Positions 16,892-26,421 of a DNA stretch of 64,000 nt are shown piece by piece. The DNA comes from UBA2450 sp045226015. Its GTDB lineage: Bacteria > Bacillota_I > Bacilli_A > RFN20 > CAG-826. The notes beneath the pieces are model-generated. The model saw only the letters and a program-made list of their open reading frames with translations, had not been told where the DNA came from and did no database searches. The translations under genes were made by a program, and so were the position numbers. Position 1 is the stretch's first letter. Every line of letters starts with the position of its first letter. The stretch spans positions 62,001-126,000 of the forward strand of contig JBGVBY010000008.1 in the NCBI GenBank assembly GCA_045226015.1, read 5' to 3'.

Positions 16892-19126
16892 ATGCAATAT
16901 TTTGACTATTTAGTTGCACTTAATGAAAGACAATTAGAGGCCGTTACCACCGATAGCCAATATACCAGAGTTATTGCTGGTGCTGGTAGTGGTAAGACTC
17001 GTGTTTTAACCTATAGAATTTCCTATTTAATTTCTGAAGTTAAAGTTAAACCTTGGAAGATATTAGCTATTACTTTTACTAACAAAGTCGCTAACGAAAT
17101 GAAGAATAGAGTGGTGAATATTGTTCCTGAATGTTCTAGAGATTTGACTATTAAAACATTCCATTCCTTTGCGGCTTATTTCCTTAGACAAGAAATATCT
17201 GCGATTGGTTTTCCTACTAACTTCACAATTCTAGATGAAGAGGATCAAACAAAAATAATTAAGGATATTGCCGCCAATCGTGGCTATAAAAAGAGCGATC
17301 CAATTGTTAAGAAAACTTTATCCTATATAGGTGCTAATAAATTGAATGAAAAGTATCCTAGTGATATTAAAATCACTCATGAGAAATTTGAAGATGAGAA
17401 GATTTGTCTAGAGATGTATGAAGAATACGAAGAAATAAAAGATAGACAACTAGCGTTAGATTTTGATGATCTTCTTTTGAGAACAAATCAAATTCTTGAA
17501 TCATTCCCTTCTGTGAGATTTAAATGGCAGGAAAGAATTGATTATATCCTTATAGATGAATTCCAGGACACTAATAATACAGAAGATAAAATGATTAATC
17601 TTTTGTTAAAACCAACAAGCTCTTTATATGTTGTTGGAGATCCAGATCAAACTATTTATACATGGAGAGGCGCTAATCAAGGTATCATTCTCGATTTAGA
17701 TAAGAAGTTTTTGAATGTTAAAACCATTATTCTTGATAGAAACTATCGTAGTACTCAAAACATTCTTGATAGTGCGAACAAATTAATTGCACATAACAAG
17801 CTTCGTGTCCCTAAGAATTTATATACTGAAAACGTTAAAGGAGATAGCGTTACTGTTCGTGGCTCCGATAGTGGTATTGGAGAGGCTGAATATGTCGCTA
17901 GAGAAATAAGAACCCTTACTTCTTTAGGAAAATATAAGTTATCAGACATTGCTATTTTATATAGAAGTAACTATGTTACTCTTGATTTTGAAAAAGCTTT
18001 AATGGCTAAAAGAATCCCATATGTTATTTATGGTGGTCTTAAGTTCTATCAAAGAATGGAAATCAAAGACGTTTTAGCGTACTTCCGCCTTATCAATAAC
18101 TGCAAAGACGACATCTCTTTTGAAAGAATTATCAACACTCCGAGAAGAGGAATTGGAGATGTTGCTATCTCTGCCATAAAAACTAATGCGTTAAATCACA
18201 ACCTTTCTATGTATGAATATGTTTGTATTGATGAAGCAAAAGAAGAATGCCCTTCAAAAGCCATTAACACATTAAGAACCCTCATATTTAGAATCAATCA
18301 AACTAGAGATGAAATTAATAAAGATGAAGAAACGTTCTCCAAAATTCTTGAGGACTTAATTACTGATATTGGCTATTACGAATATCTTAAAAACGAAGAC
18401 GAGGGTCAAGAAAGAATTGAAAACGTTAAGTCGTTATTTGAAGACTTACGTCACTATTTAAAGAGTAATCCGGACGCGACATTTGACGAATATCTTCAAA
18501 ATGTTGCTTTAGTATCTGCTCAAGACGATATGGTGGAAGGCGAAAAAGTTACACTTATGACAGTTCACACTGCTAAGGGACTTGAATATCCTGTTGTTTT
18601 TGTTGTGAAACTAGATCAAGGTGTATTCCCATCTAATCGTGCTTTAACCGAAGGTGGATATACTGCGATGGAAGAAGAAAGACGCTTAGCCTATGTTGCA
18701 TTTACTAGAGCTAAAGAAAGACTATATTTAACTTTCTCTAGAGGATATAGCTATGTTGTTAGAGGAGATTTAACTGAATCTATATTTATTGCGGAAAGCG
18801 GTAATTCACCATATCAAACTCCAACAAGTAGAAATTCATATAAGGAAGCATATCCAAAGAATAAATATTCTTATAGTGCTTTTAATGATTATAATAAGAA
18901 AGACGATTCAATCGTATTTGATGATATTCCAACTTACGAAGAACCTATCTCTCAAGTTAGAGAAGAGATCGATTGGAAAGTTGGAGATATTTGCATCCAT
19001 CAAAAGTTTGGTAAAGGGGTTGTAAAAGCCTTAGATGGAGATGGAATTATTGTTGTTGAATTTGAAAACGAAGGAGAAAAAACACTCCTTGGTAGTCATA
19101 AAATGATCACGAAAGGAAACAAATAA
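16892..19126 (+). CDS. pcrA: ATP-dependent DNA helicase PcrA/UvrD
   Basis: 744-residue superfamily 1A helicase for nucleotide-excision repair and clearing of replication obstacles. Motifs in order: Q-motif NERQLEAVTT, Walker A GAGSGKTR, Ia TFTNKVANEMKNR, II DEFQDTN, III VVGDPDQTIYTWRGA, IV NYRS, V TVHTAKGLEYPVV and VI VAFTRAKERLYL. The C-terminus has the Tudor-like fold that binds RNA polymerase (DWKVGDICIHQKFGKGVV). Length is usual for PcrA. It is followed after 1 bp by ligA, the order common in Bacillota. Confidence 0.96.
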   Translation: MQYFDYLVALNERQLEAVTTDSQYTRVIAGAGSGKTRVLTYRISYLISEVKVKPWKILAITFTNKVANEMKNRVVNIVPECSRDLTIKTFHSFAAYFLRQEISAIGFPTNFTILDEEDQTKIIKDIAANRGYKKSDPIVKKTLSYIGANKLNEKYPSDIKITHEKFEDEKICLEMYEEYEEIKDRQLALDFDDLLLRTNQILESFPSVRFKWQERIDYILIDEFQDTNNTEDKMINLLLKPTSSLYVVGDPDQTIYTWRGANQGIILDLDKKFLNVKTIILDRNYRSTQNILDSANKLIAHNKLRVPKNLYTENVKGDSVTVRGSDSGIGEAEYVAREIRTLTSLGKYKLSDIAILYRSNYVTLDFEKALMAKRIPYVIYGGLKFYQRMEIKDVLAYFRLINNCKDDISFERIINTPRRGIGDVAISAIKTNALNHNLSMYEYVCIDEAKEECPSKAINTLRTLIFRINQTRDEINKDEETFSKILEDLITDIGYYEYLKNEDEGQERIENVKSLFEDLRHYLKSNPDATFDEYLQNVALVSAQDDMVEGEKVTLMTVHTAKGLEYPVVFVVKLDQGVFPSNRALTEGGYTAMEEERRLAYVAFTRAKERLYLTFSRGYSYVVRGDLTESIFIAESGNSPYQTPTSRNSYKEAYPKNKYSYSAFNDYNKKDDSIVFDDIPTYEEPISQVREEIDWKVGDICIHQKFGKGVVKALDGDGIIVVEFENEGEKTLLGSHKMITKGNK

Positions 19127-19127
19127 T

Positions 19128-21113
19128 ATGGATCCAAAAGTTAGAGTTAGTGAGATTACGTCTCTATTAGAGAAATATAACTATGAATATTATGTTTTGG
19201 ATAACCCTTCTGTTAGCGACGCTGAGTATGATAGGCTCATGCAAGAACTTATCGCTTTAGAAACTAAATACCCAGAACTCAAAAGTCCATTATCACCAAC
19301 TCAAAGAGTGGGTGGAATGGTAGTGGATGAATTCCAAAAGATAACTCATAAACGTATGATGCTTTCTTTAGCGAACGCATTTAATGATCAAGACCTTCGT
19401 GATTTTGATAGAAAGATTAGAGAAGTGTTAGGTGTTGATAAAGTCCGTTACATGGCGGAGATGAAAATTGATGGTTTGGGCATTTCTTTGGTGTACCGTA
19501 AAAACTTAATCTATGCCTCTACACGTGGAGATGGCACAACTGGCGAAGATGTCACTAATAACGTCATCACTATTAAATCTGTTCCTTCTCATATTGATGA
19601 AGATGAAGAACTTGAAATTCGTGGTGAAGTATTCATGCCTAAGAAGTCTCTAGAAAGACTTAATAAAGAGAAAGAAGAAAAAGGTGAACCTTTATTCGCT
19701 AATGCAAGAAACGCTGCAGCAGGAAGTATTCGTCAACTCGATAGTGCAATCGCGGCTTCTCGAGGTCTAGATGCTTTCTGGTATTACTTTGTTAACGCAA
19801 AAGATTTTGGCATTAGATATCATTCAGAAGCCCTAAAGAAAGCCGATGAATTAGGTTTTAAAACCAATAAAGAAAGACGTATCTGTAACGGCATTGATGA
19901 AGTGATTAACTACATTGAAGAATACACTGAAAAAAGACCACTTCTTCCATATGATATCGATGGAATTGTTATTAAAGTTGATGACATGGATACATACGAT
20001 AAACTTGGCTATACATCAAAAACACCTAGATGGGCTATTGCGTATAAATTCCCACCAGAAGAAGTTGTTACAAAATTAACTGATATCATCTATACAGTTG
20101 GTAGAACTGGGAAGATTACTCCTAATGCAGTTCTTGAACCTGTTAGAGTTGCTGGTAGTTTAGTCCAAAGAGCAACACTTCATAATGAAGACTTTATTAC
20201 CTCTAAAGATTTGAAAATTGGTGATTATGTTGTCATCAGAAAAGCAGGAGATGTTATTCCTGAAGTCGTTAGAGTGGTCAAAGAACGTCGTGGTAATGAT
20301 GTTAAAGAATACAAGATGATTGATCGTTGCCCAGTATGTGGAGAACCACTTACTAGAGTAGATGCTATGCATTTCTGTGTTAACCCTTATTGCGATGCAA
20401 AACGTATTGAAGGCATTATTCACTTTGCTAGTAGAGATGCAATGGATATCGAAGGACTTGGAGAAAAAGTTGCTGAACAATTCTTCAATCAAGGATTTAT
20501 CCACTCAATAAGTGATATCTATGACTTAAGCCAATATCGTGATGAGATTATCGCTCTTGATGGTTGGAAAGATAAATCAATTGATAACCTTTTAGAAGCG
20601 ATTGAAAAGAGTAAAGAAAACTCTTTAGAAAAAGTGTTATTTGGTTTAGGTATTAAAGAGGTTGGCGCCAAAACCGCTAAGGTTCTTGCGCGTAAATACG
20701 GCGATATTGATGCTTTAGGAACTGCGACTGAAGAAGAATTATTAGAGATTTCTGATGTTGGTCCAGTGTTATCAAAATCGCTGGTTAATTGGTTTAGTAA
20801 TGAAAAGAATATTGCTTTAATCAACTCCCTAAAAGATAAAGGCGTTAACTTTAAATTTTTAGGAAGTACATCTAAAGCCGCTGGAAACTATTTCTCTGGT
20901 AAAACAGTTGTGTTAACAGGAACCTTATCTTCAATGGGAAGAAAAGAAGCTACTACATTACTTGAAGATGTAGGTGCTAAAGTTACTGGCTCAGTCTCTA
21001 AAGCCACTGACTGCGTTATCGCAGGAGTAGAGGCTGGATCTAAACTAGATAAAGCACAAGCTTTAGGTATTCAAGTATTAAATGAGGATGAATTTTTATC
21101 ATTAATCAAATAG
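19128..21113 (+). CDS. ligA: NAD-dependent DNA ligase LigA
   Basis: 661-residue NAD+-dependent ligase that seals nicks in replication and repair. Domains: Ia (YEYYVLDNPSVSDAEYDRLM), adenylation domain with the catalytic lysine in EMKIDGLGISL, OB fold, four-cysteine zinc finger (CPVCGEPL with CVNPYCD), helix-hairpin-helix repeats (GIKEVGAKTAKVLA, ISDVGPVLSKSL) and a C-terminal BRCT domain (GKTVVLTGTLSSMGRKEA). All key residues are present. It starts 1 bp after pcrA, so the two are translated as a pair. Confidence 0.97.
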   Translation: MDPKVRVSEITSLLEKYNYEYYVLDNPSVSDAEYDRLMQELIALETKYPELKSPLSPTQRVGGMVVDEFQKITHKRMMLSLANAFNDQDLRDFDRKIREVLGVDKVRYMAEMKIDGLGISLVYRKNLIYASTRGDGTTGEDVTNNVITIKSVPSHIDEDEELEIRGEVFMPKKSLERLNKEKEEKGEPLFANARNAAAGSIRQLDSAIAASRGLDAFWYYFVNAKDFGIRYHSEALKKADELGFKTNKERRICNGIDEVINYIEEYTEKRPLLPYDIDGIVIKVDDMDTYDKLGYTSKTPRWAIAYKFPPEEVVTKLTDIIYTVGRTGKITPNAVLEPVRVAGSLVQRATLHNEDFITSKDLKIGDYVVIRKAGDVIPEVVRVVKERRGNDVKEYKMIDRCPVCGEPLTRVDAMHFCVNPYCDAKRIEGIIHFASRDAMDIEGLGEKVAEQFFNQGFIHSISDIYDLSQYRDEIIALDGWKDKSIDNLLEAIEKSKENSLEKVLFGLGIKEVGAKTAKVLARKYGDIDALGTATEEELLEISDVGPVLSKSLVNWFSNEKNIALINSLKDKGVNFKFLGSTSKAAGNYFSGKTVVLTGTLSSMGRKEATTLLEDVGAKVTGSVSKATDCVIAGVEAGSKLDKAQALGIQVLNEDEFLSLIK

Positions 21114-21182
21114 GAACTTAGTTATATTTCCACTCTTTGTGGTTTAATTAAATTCTTATCTATGATAAATTATGTAATTGCT

Positions 21183-21479
21183 ATGAAAGAAGTAAATAAA
21201 GAAACATTAAAGACTGCTGCAAACAAATTGATGTTTGATATGTCGGACGAACAATATGACAATTTGCTTAATGAATTCGATGTGATTCTTAAACAAATGG
21301 AACTTATTGGAGATATTGAAGGCGTTGATGACGCTACACCAATGACTTTTCCTTTTGATGTTACAAGCACATTCTTAAGAGAAGATGAAGCTACTGCTCC
21401 TGAAGATAGAGATGTAGTGTTAAGAAATGCGAAAGATGTAGTGGATGGTCAAATTAGACTTCCAAGGGTGGTTAAGTAA
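21183..21479 (+). CDS. gatC: Aspartyl/glutamyl-tRNA amidotransferase subunit C
   Basis: 98-residue GatC, which wraps around GatA and stabilises the GatCAB complex that converts Glu-tRNA-Gln (and Asp-tRNA-Asn where needed) to the amidated form. Family features: an N-terminal helix pair KETLKTAANKLMFDMSDEQ, the DVILKQMELI segment and the C-terminal FLREDEA with VLRNA. The open frame extends to 21162, but MKEVNKE at 21183 is the usual beginning. There is no ribosome binding site. Possible -10 boxes are TATGAT (21161) and TATGTA (21171, 6 bp before the ATG). First gene of gatCAB-galE. Confidence 0.92.
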   Translation: MKEVNKETLKTAANKLMFDMSDEQYDNLLNEFDVILKQMELIGDIEGVDDATPMTFPFDVTSTFLREDEATAPEDRDVVLRNAKDVVDGQIRLPRVVK

Positions 21480-21480
21480 A

Positions 21481-22935
21481 ATGGGATACATGTCAAAAAG
21501 CTTAACTGCTATTCATAATGCAATTATCAATAATGAAGTCACCCCTTTAGCTTTAGTTAAAGAGGCTATTAAGCTCGCTAAAGAAGATGACAACAATGCT
21601 TTTGAGTATATTTGTGAAAAAGAAGCTCTAGAAAAAGTTAATAAACTCGATCCAAACAAAAAGAATAATCTTTTATATGGAGTCCCAGTTGTTATCAAAG
21701 ATAACTTCTCCACAAAAGATATTCCAACTACTGCAAGTAGCAATATCCTTAAAGGATATGTCCCAATCTTTTCTAGCGAAGTTGTTGCTAGATTAGAGAA
21801 TGAAGGCGCGATTGTTATTGCTAAATCCACGATGGATGAATTAGCTATGGGTGGAAGTGGTACAACCGGTCACTTAGGAACCACTTATAATCCATGGGAT
21901 AAATCAAAAACCCACCTTATTGGTGGATCAAGTTGTGGTAGCGCGGTTGCTACATGTGCGGGTATTGTACCTGTCGCCATCGGTAGCGATACAGGTGACT
22001 CTGTTAGAAAGCCTGCTTCTTTTGCAGGACTTGTTGGTTTAAAACCAACATGGGGAAGAATTTCTCGTTTTGGATTATTCCCATTTGCCACTAGCTTAGA
22101 CCATGTAGCGTACTTTACTAGAAACGTATATGATTCTGCATATTTACTTAATGTACTTGCAGGACGTGATGAAAAAGATTTCTCTTCTTCTTTTGAAAAA
22201 GTAGAAGACTACATCGCCACACTAAACGATTCTATTAAAGGCAAAAAGATCGCTGTTATTAAAACCATCAATGATTCCGTTTCAAATAAACAAATTATGA
22301 GTGATTTTAATAAATCAATCGAACATTTACGTAGCTTAGGCGCTATTGTTGATGAAGTTGATATTGATATAAAATTACTTAAAGCAATTTATCCTACCTA
22401 TATCATCATTTCTTGTGCAGAATCTACCTCAAATAATGCAAATTTAGATGGCATTAAGTTTGGAAATAGAATTGAAGGCGAATCATTTGAAGAAGTGATG
22501 CTAAATACACGTACAAATGGGTTCTCGCCACTCATTAAACGTCGTTTTGTGATTGGCAGTTTCTCTCTTTTAAAAGAAAACCAAGATGAATTATTCGTTA
22601 GAGCGCAAAAATGTCGTCATTTGATTGTTGATGCATTCAATAAAGTGTTTGAAAAGTATGACGCTATATATTGTCCAGCATCTCCAACAACCGCTCCTTT
22701 AATTGAAGGCAGCTCTAATAATTTAAGCAATGAATACTTAATTGCAGACAACTATATGGCGTTCGCTAATATGGGTGGATTCCCATCCATTACATTACCT
22801 ATTGGATTTGAAAATAATCTACCTTTTGGGGCAAATTTAACGGCAAAACCCTTCCAAGAGAGCCTTTTACTCAACATTGCAACCGCAATTGAAGAAGGCA
22901 CTGGACTTAAGGATTTAGTAGTGGAGGGCAAATAA
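21481..22935 (+). CDS. gatA: Glutamyl-tRNA(Gln) amidotransferase subunit A
   Basis: The amidase subunit that releases ammonia from glutamine. About 484 residues with the amidase-signature triad: Lys in GVPVVIKDNF, cis-Ser in GGSSCGSAVATCAG and the nucleophile Ser in GSDTGDSVRKPASFAG. The second Gly of the usual GSDTGGS motif is Asp here, an uncommon change beside the nucleophile. The start is placed at 21481, 1 bp after gatC; ATG 21490 is also possible. gatB follows with no gap. The family assignment is certain, but the effect of the substitution is not known. Confidence 0.95.
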   Translation: MGYMSKSLTAIHNAIINNEVTPLALVKEAIKLAKEDDNNAFEYICEKEALEKVNKLDPNKKNNLLYGVPVVIKDNFSTKDIPTTASSNILKGYVPIFSSEVVARLENEGAIVIAKSTMDELAMGGSGTTGHLGTTYNPWDKSKTHLIGGSSCGSAVATCAGIVPVAIGSDTGDSVRKPASFAGLVGLKPTWGRISRFGLFPFATSLDHVAYFTRNVYDSAYLLNVLAGRDEKDFSSSFEKVEDYIATLNDSIKGKKIAVIKTINDSVSNKQIMSDFNKSIEHLRSLGAIVDEVDIDIKLLKAIYPTYIIISCAESTSNNANLDGIKFGNRIEGESFEEVMLNTRTNGFSPLIKRRFVIGSFSLLKENQDELFVRAQKCRHLIVDAFNKVFEKYDAIYCPASPTTAPLIEGSSNNLSNEYLIADNYMAFANMGGFPSITLPIGFENNLPFGANLTAKPFQESLLLNIATAIEEGTGLKDLVVEGK

Positions 22936-24360
22936 ATGGAATTTGAAGCAGTAATCGGTTTAGAAATCCATGTTGAGATGAAAACAAAGTCCAAAATGTT
23001 TTCTAGCGGTCCAGTTACTTTTGGTGAAGATCCAAACACTAATGTAAATATCGTTGATATGGCCTTTCCTGGGGTACTTCCTCAAGTAAATAAGCAAGCT
23101 GTGATTAACGCAATTCGTGTTAGTCATGCCTTAAATATGAAAATTGATGACACTGTCATATTTGAACGTAAGAATTATTTCTATAGTGACCTTCCAAAAG
23201 GCTACCAAATCACTCAACAATTCCGTCCAATTGGTAGTGATGGATATTTAACCATCAAAACCAGCGAAGGAGAAAAGAAAATTGGTATTGAAAGACTCCA
23301 CATGGAAGAAGATACATGTAAGCAACTTCACTCCTGGGACTTTTCACTATTAGATTATAATCGTGCAGGCATTCCATTAATTGAAATTGTCTCTCGTCCA
23401 GAGATGAGAAGTGGTGAAGAAGCTGCAAAATATGTTGAAATGATTCGTTCTATCGTCACGTTCCTTGATGTAAGTGATGGAAAAATGGAAGAAGGTTCTC
23501 TTAGATGTGACGTTAATATCTCATTAAGAGAAAAAGGTTCTACAAAATTTGGTACTAAAGTTGAAATCAAGAACCTTAACTCTTTGGCAAATATCCAAAA
23601 AGCGATTGATTTTGAGATTTCTAGACAATCTATCATTCTTGAATTCGGTGGACAAATTGAACAAGAGACCAGGCGTTTTGACGAAGGCAGTAAAGAAACT
23701 GTCTTAATGCGTGTAAAAACTGATGCGGTTGACTATAAATACTTCACTGATCCTAATATAGCCCCTATTAAACTTAGTAAAGAGTTTATCGAAGATGCGA
23801 TTAAAACATCTCCTGAACTCGCCGAAAGTAAACTAAATAGGTATAAACAATTAGGTTTAAATGATTATGATTCATCTTTATTGATTGCTGATAAAGACAC
23901 ATCTAATTATTTTGATATAGGTTTAAGTAGTGGATGTTCTGCAAAATTACTTGCAAACTGGGTAATTGGAGACGTTCAATCTTATTTAAATAAGAATGAT
24001 TTATCAATTACAAAATTCCCAGTTAATTCTATAGAATTAGGTAAACTCATTTTATTAGTAGAAAAAGGCACAGTTAGTAACAAACAAGCTCGTGATGTTT
24101 TTGTTAATATGATTGAGACAAATAAATCTGCTGAAGAGCTTATTAAAGAGATGGGATTGTCTCAAGTCAGTGATGAGTCTGAATTAGTTAAGATTGTTAA
24201 CGAAGTTCTTGATGCCTTCCCTCAATCAATCGTGGATTATAAAGCAGGCAAAGATAGAGCAATTGGCTTTATTGTTGGACAAGTCATGAAAAAGACACAA
24301 GGCAAGGCGAACCCTGCTTTAGCTAATAAAGTTATCTTAGAAGAAATCAAAAGGAGATAA
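22936..24360 (+). CDS. gatB: Aspartyl/glutamyl-tRNA amidotransferase subunit B
   Basis: 474-residue kinase and tRNA-binding subunit that activates the glutamyl or aspartyl group with ATP before transfer of ammonia from GatA. Conserved parts include EAVIGLEIHVEMKTKSKMF, KNYFYSDLPKGYQITQQ, RLHMEEDTCK (metal/nucleotide pocket), DYNRAGIPLIEIVS and a C-terminal YqeY-like tail ending VGQVMKKTQGKANPALAN. It begins directly after the gatA stop and is preceded by GGAGGG in gatA. Length is typical. Confidence 0.97.
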   Translation: MEFEAVIGLEIHVEMKTKSKMFSSGPVTFGEDPNTNVNIVDMAFPGVLPQVNKQAVINAIRVSHALNMKIDDTVIFERKNYFYSDLPKGYQITQQFRPIGSDGYLTIKTSEGEKKIGIERLHMEEDTCKQLHSWDFSLLDYNRAGIPLIEIVSRPEMRSGEEAAKYVEMIRSIVTFLDVSDGKMEEGSLRCDVNISLREKGSTKFGTKVEIKNLNSLANIQKAIDFEISRQSIILEFGGQIEQETRRFDEGSKETVLMRVKTDAVDYKYFTDPNIAPIKLSKEFIEDAIKTSPELAESKLNRYKQLGLNDYDSSLLIADKDTSNYFDIGLSSGCSAKLLANWVIGDVQSYLNKNDLSITKFPVNSIELGKLILLVEKGTVSNKQARDVFVNMIETNKSAEELIKEMGLSQVSDESELVKIVNEVLDAFPQSIVDYKAGKDRAIGFIVGQVMKKTQGKANPALANKVILEEIKRR

Positions 24361-24362
24361 TT

Positions 24363-25382
24363 ATGGCAATTTTAGTTACTGGTGGCGCTGGTTATATTGG
24401 AAGCCACACTGTTGTTGAATTATTAAACAAAAATTACGATGTCGTCATCGTTGATAATTTTGTAAATTCAAAGCCCGAAGTTTTGAATAGAATCTACAAA
24501 ATTACCGGCAAAAACCCTAGATTTTACGAAATTGATGTCTGTAATGAAGAAAAAATGCGTGAATTATTCAAGAAAGAAAAAATCACCGACATTATTCATT
24601 TTGCAGGACTTAAAAGTGTTGCTGAATCTGTAGAAAAACCACAACTTTACATTGATAACAATATTGGTTCTAGCAAAGTTCTTCTTAAATTAATGGCAGA
24701 ATTCAATGTCCATAACATCGTTTTCTCTTCTAGTGCGACTGTTTATGGGGTCCCAGATCATGTCCCACTTAAAGAAGATGATAAAATCGGTGGATGTACC
24801 AATCCTTATGGACAAACCAAATTAGATATCGAATATCTTTTAAAAGATTTCGCTAAAGCGCATAAAGACGCTAACATTGCTATCTTAAGATACTTTAATC
24901 CTATTGGAGCACATGAAAGTGGTCTCATTGGAGAAGATCCACAAGGTATTCCTAATAACTTAATGCCATATATTACCCAAGTCGCTGTAGGAAAACGTCC
25001 ATTTTTAAATGTTTATGGTGATAATTACAAGACACACGATGGAACAGGCGTTAGAGATTATATCCATGTTGTTGATTTAGCGTTAGGTCACTTAGCAGCC
25101 TTAAAGAAACTTGAAGAAAAACCTGGTTTAGTAATTTATAACTTAGGTACTGGAACCGGCACCTCTGTTCTTGATTTAGTTAAAGCTTTTGAAGAAGCCA
25201 ATAACTTAAAGATTAAATATGAAATTAAGCCACGTCGCCCAGGCGATGTAGACACTAATTATGCGGATGCTTCTAAAGCCTTTAAAGAAATGGGGTGGAA
25301 AGCAAAACTTAATATCGTTGATGCTTGTCGTGACTCATGGAGATGGCAAAAGAATAATCCACACGGATACGATAAGGATTAG
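24363..25382 (+). CDS. galE: UDP-glucose 4-epimerase
   Basis: 339-residue extended short-chain dehydrogenase interconverting UDP-glucose and UDP-galactose. Signatures: NAD loop TGGAGYIGSH, SSSATVYG with the catalytic Ser/Thr, YGQTK (Tyr-x3-Lys), NPIGAHESGLIGEDP and VRDYIHVVDLA. A good ribosome binding site (AAAGGAG) lies 2 bp downstream of gatB's end region, so it is probably co-transcribed with gatCAB. It could feed UDP-galactose to the envelope glycosyltransferases at 3-7 kb and the sugar transferase at 30.8 kb. Confidence 0.95.
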   Translation: MAILVTGGAGYIGSHTVVELLNKNYDVVIVDNFVNSKPEVLNRIYKITGKNPRFYEIDVCNEEKMRELFKKEKITDIIHFAGLKSVAESVEKPQLYIDNNIGSSKVLLKLMAEFNVHNIVFSSSATVYGVPDHVPLKEDDKIGGCTNPYGQTKLDIEYLLKDFAKAHKDANIAILRYFNPIGAHESGLIGEDPQGIPNNLMPYITQVAVGKRPFLNVYGDNYKTHDGTGVRDYIHVVDLALGHLAALKKLEEKPGLVIYNLGTGTGTSVLDLVKAFEEANNLKIKYEIKPRRPGDVDTNYADASKAFKEMGWKAKLNIVDACRDSWRWQKNNPHGYDKD

Positions 25383-25392
25383 TCCTTATTTT

Positions 25393-25469
25393 GCGCCCGT
25401 AACTCAGCTGGATAGAGTGTCACCCTCCTAAGGTGGAAGTCGAACGTTCAAATCGCTCCGGGCGCGCCA
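25393..25469 (+). tRNA. tRNA-Arg (anticodon CCU)
   Basis: A 77-nt cloverleaf with encoded CCA: acceptor GCGCCCG/CGGGCGC, D arm ACTC/GAGT, anticodon stem TCACC/GGTGG with loop CTCCTAA giving anticodon CCT, and T loop TTCAAAT. The T stem GAACG/CGCTC contains one A-C mismatch. It reads AGG codons, which are rare in the genes here. Confidence 0.93.
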
Positions 25470-25471
25470 AT

Positions 25472-25491
25472 AGACCTGAAAAGGTCTTTTT
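25472..25491 (+). terminator. Terminator after tRNA-Arg
   Basis: AGACCT (25472-25477), loop GAAA, AGGTCT (25482-25487), then four T residues. Confidence 0.8.
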
Positions 25492-25539
25492 CTATACTCT
25501 TTCTTTTGATAAAATTAATAGTATAAAAAGAAAAATATT

Positions 25540-26421
25540 ATGGCTAAATCAAAAGTTTTGTTCACTAATACTCTTTCTCCAGAGAGTGTTGTTAATATTT
25601 ATAAAGCTTTAGGGGTAAGACTCGAAGGTAATATTGGAGTTAAAGTACATTCTGGTGAAGAAGGAAATCAAAATTATTTAAGACCTGAATTTCTTAAACC
25701 AATGATTGAATACGTTAACGGTACGGTCATTGAATGTAATACTGCATATCCTGGAAGTAGAAATACCTCATCCAAACACAAAAGAACATTTGAAAAACAT
25801 GGATGGTATAAATATTTTCCTGTTGATTTAATGGATGAAGATAAAAACGATTTAGTTTTAGATATTCCTAATGGAAAAGTATTAAAAAAAGACTTCGTTG
25901 GTAATCACTTAGATAGATATGATTCCATTTTAGTTCTTGTCCATTTTAAGGGGCATCCGATGGGTGGATATGGTGGTGCTATTAAGCAATTATCTATTGG
26001 ATTTGCTTCTAGTAGAGGTAAAGCATATATTCATTCAGCAGGAAGAACCAAAAACCAAAAACTTGCGTGGATAAAATTGCCTCCTCAAGATACATTCTTA
26101 GAGGCAATGGCGGATACCGCTAGTGCAGTTCATAACAAATTCAAAGGTAGAATTGTCTATATTTCCATGATGTGCAATATGTCGGTTGATTGTGATTGCT
26201 GTGCTGTTGCTGAAGATCCATGTCTAAAAGACATTGGTATTCTAGCTTCTACTGATCCAGTTGCTATTGATAAGGCTTGTTTAGATTTAGTTAGAGCGTC
26301 AAAAGATCCAGGGGTTTCTCACTTCTTAGATAGAGTGGATTCTCGTCATGGAGAACACACAATAGAAGCGGCAGAAGCTCTAGGTTTTGGATCTACTGAT
26401 TACGAACTTATTAGAATTTAG
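25540..26421 (+). CDS. DUF362-domain protein
   Basis: 293 residues matching DUF362, a family of uncharacterised proteins often linked to iron-sulfur chemistry. Typical parts are NIGVKVHSGEEGN, VNGTVIECNTAYPG, LVLVHFKGHPMGGYGGAIKQ, a cysteine-rich patch MCNMSVDCDCCAVAEDPC and DIGILASTDPVAIDKACLDL. It lacks the two 4Fe-4S ferredoxin motifs that many longer relatives carry at the C-terminus, so the cysteine patch may be the only metal site. It has no ribosome binding site, and TATAAA lies 12 bp before the ATG. It is convergent with, and overlaps by 11 bp, the oxidoreductase at 26411. Confidence 0.85.
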   Translation: MAKSKVLFTNTLSPESVVNIYKALGVRLEGNIGVKVHSGEEGNQNYLRPEFLKPMIEYVNGTVIECNTAYPGSRNTSSKHKRTFEKHGWYKYFPVDLMDEDKNDLVLDIPNGKVLKKDFVGNHLDRYDSILVLVHFKGHPMGGYGGAIKQLSIGFASSRGKAYIHSAGRTKNQKLAWIKLPPQDTFLEAMADTASAVHNKFKGRIVYISMMCNMSVDCDCCAVAEDPCLKDIGILASTDPVAIDKACLDLVRASKDPGVSHFLDRVDSRHGEHTIEAAEALGFGSTDYELIRI

